DNA from: Pelagibacterium limicola
GTDB taxonomy: Bacteria > Pseudomonadota > Alphaproteobacteria > Rhizobiales > Devosiaceae
Assembly (NCBI RefSeq): GCF_015694405.1
Contig: NZ_JADQDB010000011.1
Span: forward strand, 1-64,000
DNA: 64,000 nucleotides
Reading direction: 5' to 3'
Position numbers and translations under genes: made by a program. Under the pieces are notes generated by a model that made no database searches, had not been told where the DNA came from, and saw only the letters and a list, made by a program, of their open reading frames with translations. Below, one piece after another: positions 55,046-62,705 of the stretch (positions are counted from its first letter, which is position 1; each line of letters starts with the position of its first letter).

Positions 55046-55771
55046 TCACTGGTGCCGCGCGCGCCATTCGGACAGTTCGAGTTCGGCCTGTTCGAGCGAG
55101 TTGGCGTTGAGCAGTTTCCTGAGCAAGGCAACCGAAATGGCGCGGGTCCGAAGGTTGAAGGTTGAGGGCTGCTGCCCTTCCGGCTCGTCCTTGTACAACT
55201 CGAGTTTGTCGTAAAGCTGCTGAAGGCGGTTCTGTACACTGCGCAAGGACAGGGACCGGCGATGAGCTATGGCCCGGTCCGTCAACCCGAGCGCGATATC
55301 GACGAGCACCTCGTATTCGCTTTCGGTAAACCCGCCGCGGTGCCCGAGGCTCTTTTGTTGCACACCGCGTACTTCGCGGTCGATGACGCACTGGCCCTCA
55401 ACGAATATCCCGCGCAGCGCAAGCTTGAGCCGTGCATCCGTTGCACTCTTGAGCACATAGCCATAAGCGGCCCCTTCGGGCACGATCCGTGAGACACCAC
55501 GTACATATGCCTCGTCGGAATAGTTCGACCAGAATAGAATGCAGGTTTCGGGCCGCTCCCGCCATATGTTGCGGGCTGCCTCGATGCCGGTACGCGCATT
55601 CATCTGCAGATCCATGACGATATGCAACGCCTTGTGCTCGCGCGCGAGTTGTTCGCCGACGAGCCCATCCGCCGCCTCGATGACTTCCGTGCATTCAGGC
55701 AACGCGGCAGCGATTGTGTCGCGTAGATAGGCGCGGTGAAGCGAGTCGTCCTCGACAATCAGCATTTTCAT
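55046..55771 (-). CDS. NarL/LuxR-family response regulator
   Basis: A 241-residue two-component regulator. The receiver domain starts KMLIVEDDS, with the phosphoacceptor Asp54 in IVMDLQM and the switch Lys in YVLKSATDA near 108. The C-terminal LuxR-type HTH contains FTESEYEVLVDIALGLTDRAIAHRRSLSLRSVQNRLQQLYDKL. A 40-residue tail (FNLRTRAISVALLRKLLN) extends past the HTH. It is coupled by ATGA to the kinase gene upstream. Likely target: the divergent sugar-transport operon at 57267. Confidence 0.91.
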   Translation of the reverse strand: MKMLIVEDDSLHRAYLRDTIAAALPECTEVIEAADGLVGEQLAREHKALHIVMDLQMNARTGIEAARNIWRERPETCILFWSNYSDEAYVRGVSRIVPEGAAYGYVLKSATDARLKLALRGIFVEGQCVIDREVRGVQQKSLGHRGGFTESEYEVLVDIALGLTDRAIAHRRSLSLRSVQNRLQQLYDKLELYKDEPEGQQPSTFNLRTRAISVALLRKLLNANSLEQAELELSEWRARHQ

Positions 55772-57045
55772 GGTTCGGCCTCTTGCGTGACAGCCTCTGA
55801 CGCAGGCCCTGGCGCTGTGGCAGCTGGCCGGGGAACACTTATGACAATGGCGGTCCCCTTACCGCCTGGGCCGCTGCTAACGTCCATCTTTGCGCCAATC
55901 AATTGCGCCCGCGTCGCGATATTGCCGAGCCCGCCAGAGTTGTAGAGGTCCTCGCCGCGCATCCCGCAACCGTCATCCATGACGCGTGCCTCGATGATCG
56001 CCGGTCTGGCTTCCAGGCTCACCGAAACGCTTGTGCACCGCGAATGAAGCACCGCATTGTTGATGGCTTCTTGAACGATCCTGAAAAGGGCGATCCGCAC
56101 GATGGGTTCGAGCGCATCGATTGCGCCCTCCGTTTCGTCGACAAGCCGGAATACGATGCTGGAGCCGCTGTCGCGCGTCGCACGCTCAAGGTGCGTTTCC
56201 ACCGCGGACGCGAAGCCGAACAGTTGTAGCACCGAAGGCGTCGCATGCTCGATGATGCGCCGCAACTCCTGCATGCAGCGCTGCAGACTACGCGATATCG
56301 GTTCGAGGGATTGGCCCTCGATCTCGGGCCGCTCCGCGAGCCGTTCGATTTGCCGAGTCAGACGGGTCAAGTCCGCCAGCGTCTGGTCGTGCAAGTCCAT
56401 GCCGATGCGTTGGCGTTCGCGCTCGAGCGCTTCCGTGAGGTTGAGCGCTCCCTGGCGCAACCCCTCCTCCCGGGCGCGAGCCTCGGCCTGCACGATGGCC
56501 GAATGCTGTGCCAGCTGGGCTGCTCGCAACGAAAAGAAATAGGGTGCGAGGAGATCGGCTATCGCCTGCGCATTCACTACGTCCTCAAGCGTATATAGAC
56601 CGGGTTGGTGGGACGAGCAGCTCAGGGCGCCAATCACCTCCCCCTGTACCGTCATGGGTACGTGCAGGCGGCTGCGTAGCGTCTGATCGAAGATCGGACG
56701 ATCGAAAGCCCCTTCGAAATGGAACCGTGAATCGACGCTCGCATCGTCGGTCAAGATATATCGATCCTCGCCCCAAAGGAGGCTGCGGATAGGGCTTTGC
56801 TCAATAGGGGCGGCAGATAGCCGACCCCAATCGGTGTCGATGCCGTTCTCATAGGCTGTATGGTATTTGCCATCGATCATGACGATGCAGACATCGATAT
56901 GGTCGTGGGGCAGGAATTGGCCTATTTCCACCGCGACGGCTTTGATCGCGGACGCAAATTCGAGCTGGCCGGCAAGCAGTCGCGATATGCCGGCATAATG
57001 CTTGAGCAACTCAGCCGGACGTATCCGTTTCCGCATTCTCCCCAT
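55768..57045 (-). CDS. GAF-domain sensor histidine kinase (HisKA_3)
   Basis: A kinase of about 425 residues without membrane segments. A GAF-like sensor spans roughly 30-175 (LEFASAIKAVAVEIGQFLPHDHIDVCIVM ... LHVPMTVQGEVIGALSCSS), then a helix, then HisKA_3 with phospho-His in ERQRIGMDLHDQTLADL. The HATPase_c domain has EAINNAVLHSRC, DDGCGM and GGLGNIATRAQLIGA. It senses an intracellular or diffusible signal and phosphorylates the paired regulator. The start could be the ATG at 57045 or 57036; longer frames look spurious. The gene is divergent from a sugar ABC operon. Confidence 0.89.
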   Translation of the reverse strand: MGRMRKRIRPAELLKHYAGISRLLAGQLEFASAIKAVAVEIGQFLPHDHIDVCIVMIDGKYHTAYENGIDTDWGRLSAAPIEQSPIRSLLWGEDRYILTDDASVDSRFHFEGAFDRPIFDQTLRSRLHVPMTVQGEVIGALSCSSHQPGLYTLEDVVNAQAIADLLAPYFFSLRAAQLAQHSAIVQAEARAREEGLRQGALNLTEALERERQRIGMDLHDQTLADLTRLTRQIERLAERPEIEGQSLEPISRSLQRCMQELRRIIEHATPSVLQLFGFASAVETHLERATRDSGSSIVFRLVDETEGAIDALEPIVRIALFRIVQEAINNAVLHSRCTSVSVSLEARPAIIEARVMDDGCGMRGEDLYNSGGLGNIATRAQLIGAKMDVSSGPGGKGTAIVISVPRPAATAPGPASEAVTQEAEP

Positions 57046-57266
57046 CCTCTCGCGCCAATCATAAACCGTCGATCCGGCGATGGCGACCGTAGACGCGCTG
57101 CGACGGTTGCGGGTTCCCGCAAAACATTCGCCGATCCCTGCATCGAACATGCTTTTCGAGACCTACCGGCCCTGACGCCCTCAAGGCATTGTCCTTTCCA
57201 TTCTGGTGCACGCGGTGCGCCTGAGAATCTGGCCGCCGGGAGGGGTGGCCGCAAAGGGAGAGAGAC

Positions 57267-58283
57267 ATGAAGATTTCGCAGATGCTCCTGGCATCGGTCG
57301 CTGTGCTCGCTATCGGGATGCCGGCAGCAGCCATTGCCGATACCTCGGACAAGCGCATTGCGCTTTCCAACAATTATGCAGGCAATTCATGGCGCCAGGC
57401 TATGCTGACCAGCTGGGAGCTGGTGACAGGCGAGGCCGTCAGCGTAGGTGTGGTTGCGGCGGCGGACGCCTTTACCACGGCCGAGAACCAGGCCACCGAA
57501 CAGGCGGCGCAGATTCAGAACCTTATCCTGCAGGGTTACGACGCCATTGTCTTGAACGCCGCCTCGCCAACCGCTCTCAACGGCGCGGTCCGCGAAGCGT
57601 GTGACGCCGGCGTCATCGTCGTTTCGTTCGACGGCATCGTGACTGAGCCATGCGCATGGCGCATTGCCGTCGAATTCCGCGAAATGGGCCGCGTGCAGGT
57701 CGAATATCTTGCCGGGCGCATTCCCGAGGGAGGGAATCTCCTCGAAATCCGCGGGCTGGCCGGTGTGTTCGTTGACGACGAGATTTCCGCCGGTATCCAT
57801 CAGGGCGTCGCAGAGTTTTCCCAGTTCCAGATCGTGGGTTCGGTTCACGGCGATTGGGCACAGGATGTCGCCCAGCGTGCAGTTGCCGGCGTACTTCCCA
57901 GCCTGCCACAAATCGACGCTGTCGTAACGCAGGGCGGTGACGGCTACGGTGCGGCCCAAGCCATTGCTGCGGCTGGCCGGGATATGCCCATCATCATCAT
58001 GGGCAACCGGCAGGACGAAATCGCATGGTGGAAGGAACAAAAGGACGCCAACGGCTACGAAACCATGTCGGTTTCGATTGCGCCGGGCGTTTCCACCCTT
58101 GCCTTCTGGGTGGCCCAGCAGATCCTCGATGGTGAAGACGTGCCACAGGATCTCGTGGTTCCCTTCCTTACCATCACGCAGGACACGCTGGAGGAAGCGC
58201 TGGAAACGACGCCCGAGGGCGGCGTGGCCAATGTCGAATATTCGCTCGATGATGCCAAGGCTGTGATTGCCGCAGCCAAATAA
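57267..58283 (+). CDS. Ribose-type sugar ABC transporter binding protein
   Basis: A 338-residue Peripla_BP_4-type protein. The signal peptide ends near AIAD (about residue 25). The mature part has KRIALSNNYAGNSWRQAML, AAQIQNLILQGYDAIVLNAASPTALNGAVREACDAGVIVVSFDG and GGNLLEIRGLAGVFVDDEISAGIHQGV, typical of RbsB-like proteins. Ligand unknown. GGGAGAGAG precedes the ATG. It is the first gene of a five-gene rightward operon divergent from a two-component system; a strong hairpin follows the stop. Confidence 0.91.
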   Translation: MKISQMLLASVAVLAIGMPAAAIADTSDKRIALSNNYAGNSWRQAMLTSWELVTGEAVSVGVVAAADAFTTAENQATEQAAQIQNLILQGYDAIVLNAASPTALNGAVREACDAGVIVVSFDGIVTEPCAWRIAVEFREMGRVQVEYLAGRIPEGGNLLEIRGLAGVFVDDEISAGIHQGVAEFSQFQIVGSVHGDWAQDVAQRAVAGVLPSLPQIDAVVTQGGDGYGAAQAIAAAGRDMPIIIMGNRQDEIAWWKEQKDANGYETMSVSIAPGVSTLAFWVAQQILDGEDVPQDLVVPFLTITQDTLEEALETTPEGGVANVEYSLDDAKAVIAAAK

Positions 58284-58295
58284 GACCTCCTGAAG

Positions 58296-58330
58296 AGGCG
58301 GCGTCACTGACTTTGTGCATGACGCCGCCT
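58296..58330 (+). promoter_or_regulatory. Hairpin between the binding-protein gene and ATPase gene
   Basis: A perfect 11-base stem AGGCGGCGTCA / TGACGCCGCCT with a 13-base loop lies 12 bases after the binding-protein stop. TCTCTTT follows, so it can act as a partial terminator. It encloses the ATG at 58313, arguing against that codon as the ATPase start. Confidence 0.6.
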
Positions 58331-58345
58331 TCTCTTTCGGAAAAT

Positions 58346-59851
58346 ATGGGTGAAGTTCAAGTCGGCATGAGCGTATCTGCGATGGACACCAACATGTCCG
58401 AAAGGCCGGTTATCGAAATAACCGGAGCACGGAAGCTGTTCGGGGCCGTAAAAGCGCTCGACGGAGCGGATTTCGCCATAGCGCCCGGCGAATGCGTGGG
58501 GCTTGTCGGGCACAACGGTGCCGGCAAATCCACCTTGGTCAATGTCATCAATGGCGGCCTCGGTCTGAACGAGGGGCAGATAACGCTTTCCAGTGGCCAG
58601 GTATCGTCCGATTTCTCGATCCGAGTTGCGCGGGCGCAGGGTATCCGGTGCGTGTTTCAGGAGCTTTCGCTATGCCCCAACCTCTCGGTGGTTGAAAACA
58701 TGCGGATTGCGCATTCGGGACTGTCGGGACCGGGATGGCGCAGCCAGGCACGTTCGATGGTTGATGAGCTTCTCGACAAGATCTTTCCAGGGCATGGAAT
58801 TGACAGCGGTCGTGCGGTAAGCGAACTGTCGATAGCGCAGCGCCAAATGGCGGAGATCGCGATCGCCTTTTCGAGTCATGGCGCGCCCACCGCTCTCGTC
58901 ATTCTCGATGAGCCGACGTCCTCCCTCGATGCTTCCCGTGCCGAGCAGCTGATCGCCTATGTCAAAACGTTCAACGCGGCGGGGGGCGCCGTCATTTTCA
59001 TTTCTCACATTCTGGGCGAGGTGCTCGACGTCTCGGATCGCATTGTCGTAATGCGGGACGGCAAGGTGGTAAGCGACAAGCCTTCGAGCGCCTTCACCGT
59101 TGGCAGTCTGGTTCAAGCCATGGGCAGCGTTGCCGCCGAAAGCGCCGGACGGCGGACGGTTGCGAAGCGGGCGGTCAGTGAGGCGCCGGTGATCGCATTT
59201 CCCCGCGAGCGGGATGCAGTGGAATTCGAGGCCTTCAAAGGTGAGCTCGTCGGTTTGGCGGGGCTGAGCGGGCACGGGCAAACCCAACTCATCGTCGACC
59301 TCTTCATGTCGGTTTCCGGGGACTGGTGGGCTCGGCGCGAGCCCGTAGCGGCCTTTGTGGCCGGAGACCGGATCGTCGATGGCGTCTTTCCGATATGGAG
59401 TATCTTGCTCAACATGACCATCGCGGTCCTCGGGCGGTGGCAGCGGTTCGGATTGACCGACCGGGCTCAGGAAGCCGAATACGGACGCACCTGGCACGAG
59501 AAGATCGGCATTCGCACGCCGAATCTCGATCATCCCATCCTGTCGCTTTCGGGTGGCAATCAGCAAAAGGCCCTATTCGCTCGGGCGCTGGGGACATCAG
59601 CACCGCTTGTGTTGATGGACGACCCCATGCGCGGGGTCGATATCGGCACCAAGCAGGATGTCTACCAAATGCTGCGCGAAGAAGCGGACAGTGGACGTAC
59701 GTTCATCTGGTACTCGACCGAAATGGACGAAGTCTGCGTGTGCGACCGTGTCTACGTCTTCAGGGAAGGCCGTATCGTCCGCGAATTGGAAGGCGACGCG
59801 GTGAGCGAAGAGAATATCCTTGCCGCATCATTCGGGGAGCGCGTGGCATGA
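58346..59851 (+). CDS. Ribose-type sugar ABC transporter ATPase
   Basis: A double-domain ATPase of about 501 residues. Domain 1 has [32 protein letters not shown] and [13 protein letters not shown]. Domain 2 lacks a working P-loop (GLSGHGQTQLIVDL), then has [17 protein letters not shown] and LVLMDDPMRGVDIGTKQDVY. The start is uncertain: ATG at 58346, 58367, 58382 and 58394 are all in frame and none has a strong Shine-Dalgarno sequence. Its stop overlaps the first permease gene (ATGA). Confidence 0.88.
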   Translation: MGEVQVGMSVSAMDTNMSERPVIEITGARKLFGAVKALDGADFAIAPGECVGLVGHNGAGKSTLVNVINGGLGLNEGQITLSSGQVSSDFSIRVARAQGIRCVFQELSLCPNLSVVENMRIAHSGLSGPGWRSQARSMVDELLDKIFPGHGIDSGRAVSELSIAQRQMAEIAIAFSSHGAPTALVILDEPTSSLDASRAEQLIAYVKTFNAAGGAVIFISHILGEVLDVSDRIVVMRDGKVVSDKPSSAFTVGSLVQAMGSVAAESAGRRTVAKRAVSEAPVIAFPRERDAVEFEAFKGELVGLAGLSGHGQTQLIVDLFMSVSGDWWARREPVAAFVAGDRIVDGVFPIWSILLNMTIAVLGRWQRFGLTDRAQEAEYGRTWHEKIGIRTPNLDHPILSLSGGNQQKALFARALGTSAPLVLMDDPMRGVDIGTKQDVYQMLREEADSGRTFIWYSTEMDEVCVCDRVYVFREGRIVRELEGDAVSEENILAASFGERVA

Positions 59852-60795
59852 AGACTCTTTTTTCTGCCGACAGCCTGCGTATCCTCGTCCCCGCCTTTTC
59901 GCTGGCGGCGCTACTCGCTGCGGTCTTTTACCTCCAGCCCCGAACGATGAGCTACATGGGCTTGAACCTGATGTTCAATCTCGCCGTGCCCATCGCGCTG
60001 GCAACGATTGCCCAGATGCTCATCATTGCGGTCAACGATCTCGACCTTTCCATCGGCGCTTTCGTTAGCTTTGCGGCCTGCGTAACGGCGACGTTCCTGG
60101 AATCAGATCCCTTGATCGGGTTGATCATTCTTGCTGCGGCTGTGGGGGTTTACGCCCTGATGGGCGTTGTCATCTATCTGCGCAATCTGCCGGCAATCGT
60201 CGTAACACTGGGCATGAGCTTTGTCTGGTCGGGACTGGCCGTCCTGCTCCTGCCCTCGCCGGGGGGCTCGGCACCCGAGTGGATACGGGCGATCATGACA
60301 TCCCGGCCGCCCTTCGTTCCAATGGCGATCATTGCCTCGGTGCTGATCGCGATTGTGGCGCATCTCATCGTCATGCGCTCGTCGTTCGGGGTTGTCATGC
60401 GGGGCGTCGGAGGCAACAGTCGTTCAGTCGAACGGGCCGGGTGGTCGGTCGTCAAGGTCCGCGCCATGACCTACGCGCTGGCCGGGACATTCGCAGTCAT
60501 TGCCGGGATCGTGCTGGTTGGATTGACGACTGCCGCCGACGCCAACATCGCGCTGCGCTACACGTTGCTTTCGATTGCCGGGGTTATTCTCGGCGGAGGC
60601 GAGTTTGTCGGTGGCAGGGTCTCGCCGATCGGCGCGGTAATCGGCGCGCTGACACTGACGCTGGCCGCGTCCTTCCTGTCGTTCCTGCAGATCTCGCCCG
60701 ACTGGCAGATCGGCGTCCAGGGTGCCATCCTCATAATCGTGCTCGCCATACGACTCCTGCTCAACCGCAGGGAACGCAGGGAGAAGCGCGCTTGA
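59848..60795 (+). CDS. Ribose-type sugar ABC transporter permease 1
   Basis: A 315-residue BPD_transp_2 permease with eight to nine hydrophobic segments. TIAQMLIIAVNDLDLSIGAFVSFAACV near 45-70 and VVTLGMSFVWSGLAVLLLP are family marks; GVGGNSRSVERAGW near 185 and SIAGVILGGGEFVGGRVSPIGAVIGAL follow. The operon encodes two different permeases, so the channel is probably a heterodimer rather than the homodimer common in ribose systems. It overlaps both neighbours. Confidence 0.9.
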   Translation: MKTLFSADSLRILVPAFSLAALLAAVFYLQPRTMSYMGLNLMFNLAVPIALATIAQMLIIAVNDLDLSIGAFVSFAACVTATFLESDPLIGLIILAAAVGVYALMGVVIYLRNLPAIVVTLGMSFVWSGLAVLLLPSPGGSAPEWIRAIMTSRPPFVPMAIIASVLIAIVAHLIVMRSSFGVVMRGVGGNSRSVERAGWSVVKVRAMTYALAGTFAVIAGIVLVGLTTAADANIALRYTLLSIAGVILGGGEFVGGRVSPIGAVIGALTLTLAASFLSFLQISPDWQIGVQGAILIIVLAIRLLLNRRERREKRA

Positions 60796-61739
60796 CCCAG
60801 TTGGTTTCCATCTACCGAAGCCGTTGGATCTGGTCTTTCGTGGCCGCCGCAGTCGTGTGGACGATCACCGTCATGTTTACGGGCGGGGCCAGCATGGTGG
60901 GGCTTACGCAAGCTGCGTTTACCTTCGCTGCCTTCTCGATCATTGTCGGGTTGGGACAGATGTTCGTCATCACGCTTGGTCCAGGCAATGTCGATCTTTC
61001 GATCCCGGCGACGATGACGCTTTCGGGTACGGTGGCGCTGAAATTCATCAATGTCGATGCGAGCCTGATCGTACCTGGCTTTCTCATTGCCGCCGGCATC
61101 GGGCTGGGCGTGGGACTGGCCAACTATTCGCTGATCAAACTCCTGCGCATTCCGCCGATCATCGCGACGCTTGCGATGAGCTTTATCATCCAGTCCACCG
61201 CGATCTGGACGAACAGAGGGCTGCGCATCCGCCCGCCCCAGCCTTTGTCCGATTTCGCGGTCGGCTTCACATTCGGCTTGCCCAATCTCGCCTGGGTGGC
61301 GTTGCTGATCTCGGCCCTCATCTACCTATTGCTCGAAAAAAGCGTATTCGGGCGTTGGGTGATAGCGGTGGGGCAAAACATGCGCGCCGCGCGGCTGGCA
61401 GGAATACCGGTCGATGGCGTGCGGTGCCTCACCTATGTGCTGTGCGCCGTGCTCGCGGCCATCTGCGGTTTCTTCCTAGCGAGTTTTTCGGGCGGTGCTG
61501 CGCTTAATATGGGCGCGGAGTACCTGCTCATGTCCATTGCCGTGGTGGTCATCGGCGGGACATCGGTTGCGGGAGGCGACTCCAATGTACCAGGGATCTG
61601 GGGTGCATCGCTCTTCATGTTTCTTGTCGTCTCGATGCTCAACACATATGGCTTCGATGCAGGATACCGGATGATTATGACGGGTATCATCATTATCGGC
61701 GTCATCATTGCGGCGAGCAGTCGAACCGTGCGGATTTGA
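60792..61739 (+). CDS. Ribose-type sugar ABC transporter permease 2 (TTG start)
   Basis: A 315-residue BPD_transp_2 permease: SIIVGLGQMFVITLGPGNVDLSIPATMTLSGTV near 42-75, IIATLAMSFIIQSTAIWTNRG, then GQNMRAARLAGI near 190 and VVVIGGTSVAGGDSNVPGIWGASLF. The only sensible start is TTG at 60792, overlapping the previous TGA as TTGA; no ATG occurs at the right place. This coupled rare start may keep it in step with permease 1. Confidence 0.88.
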   Translation: MTQLVSIYRSRWIWSFVAAAVVWTITVMFTGGASMVGLTQAAFTFAAFSIIVGLGQMFVITLGPGNVDLSIPATMTLSGTVALKFINVDASLIVPGFLIAAGIGLGVGLANYSLIKLLRIPPIIATLAMSFIIQSTAIWTNRGLRIRPPQPLSDFAVGFTFGLPNLAWVALLISALIYLLLEKSVFGRWVIAVGQNMRAARLAGIPVDGVRCLTYVLCAVLAAICGFFLASFSGGAALNMGAEYLLMSIAVVVIGGTSVAGGDSNVPGIWGASLFMFLVVSMLNTYGFDAGYRMIMTGIIIIGVIIAASSRTVRI

Positions 61740-61772
61740 GGGTGCCTCCTCCAAGTATCGAGAGCCAATGTC

Positions 61773-62687
61773 ATGCCTAGTGAAAACCTCTACGAGATTC
61801 GCGACGATCGGTTCCGCGACCTGATCATCCTCAATGCTTTTCTCGAGGAACTCTATTCCGATTGCCTCTGGGCAGAGGGGCCGGTCTGGTGCGAGGATTG
61901 GCGGCATCTGATCTGGAGCGATATTCCCAACAACCGTATGCTACGCTGGTCGCCGGAGACGGGCGTATCCGTTTTCCGGGCACCGTCGAATTTCGCCAAC
62001 GGCAACACACGCGATCGGAACGGACGTCTCATCAGTTGCGAGCACGGCGCACGCCGCGTGGTCCGGGCCGAGCCCGATGGTGGCCTCACTGTCCTCGCTG
62101 ACAGTTTCGAGGGCGGAAAACTCAACTCACCCAACGATGTGGTCGTCCATGAGGACGGCGCCGTGTGGTTCACCGACCCCACCTACGGCATTCTCTCCGA
62201 TTATGAGGGTTACAAGGCGGAGCCCGAGCAGGCACGCCGACGCGTTTATCGCATCGATGGAGCCACGGGGAACATCACGGCGGTCGTTGACGATTTCGTT
62301 CAGCCCAACGGGCTCGCTTTTTCGCCCGACTTCAAAAAACTCTATGTGGCCGATTCCGGACGGAGCCATGACAGCGCCGCACCGCACCACATCCGGGTGT
62401 TCGATGTGGGCGACGGCGGGCGTCTCAGCGGAGGCGCCGTATTTGCCGAAATCGACACTGGCGTGCCGGACGGTTTCAGGCTGGACACTGAGGGACGGGT
62501 GTGGACCAGTGCCGGCGATGGCGTCCATTGTTTCGATCCCGACGGCACGCTGCTGGGTAAAATCCGAATACCGCAGACTGTTGCAAATCTGACTTTCGGC
62601 GGACCTCGGCGCGCCCAGTTGTTTATTGTGGCGACGCGATCACTTTACGCGATCCATGTGAACGCGCGCGGCTGCGCGCGTCCGTGA
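61773..62687 (+). CDS. SMP-30/gluconolactonase-family lactonase
   Basis: A 304-residue six-bladed propeller enzyme. Metal ligands are recognisable as the Glu in WAEGPVWCED, the Asn in LNSPNDVVVHEDGAVWFTDPTYG and in VQPNGLAFSPD, and the Asp in LYVADSGRSHD. Such enzymes hydrolyse aldonolactones, for instance from oxidation of arabinose, xylose, fucose or glucose, so it fits a dehydrogenase-lactonase route for the sugar imported by the operon. It starts 33 bases after permease 2 and is likely the last gene of the operon. Confidence 0.9.
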   Translation: MPSENLYEIRDDRFRDLIILNAFLEELYSDCLWAEGPVWCEDWRHLIWSDIPNNRMLRWSPETGVSVFRAPSNFANGNTRDRNGRLISCEHGARRVVRAEPDGGLTVLADSFEGGKLNSPNDVVVHEDGAVWFTDPTYGILSDYEGYKAEPEQARRRVYRIDGATGNITAVVDDFVQPNGLAFSPDFKKLYVADSGRSHDSAAPHHIRVFDVGDGGRLSGGAVFAEIDTGVPDGFRLDTEGRVWTSAGDGVHCFDPDGTLLGKIRIPQTVANLTFGGPRRAQLFIVATRSLYAIHVNARGCARP

Positions 62688-62705
62688 CTTCTGCCTCCGA
62701 GAACG

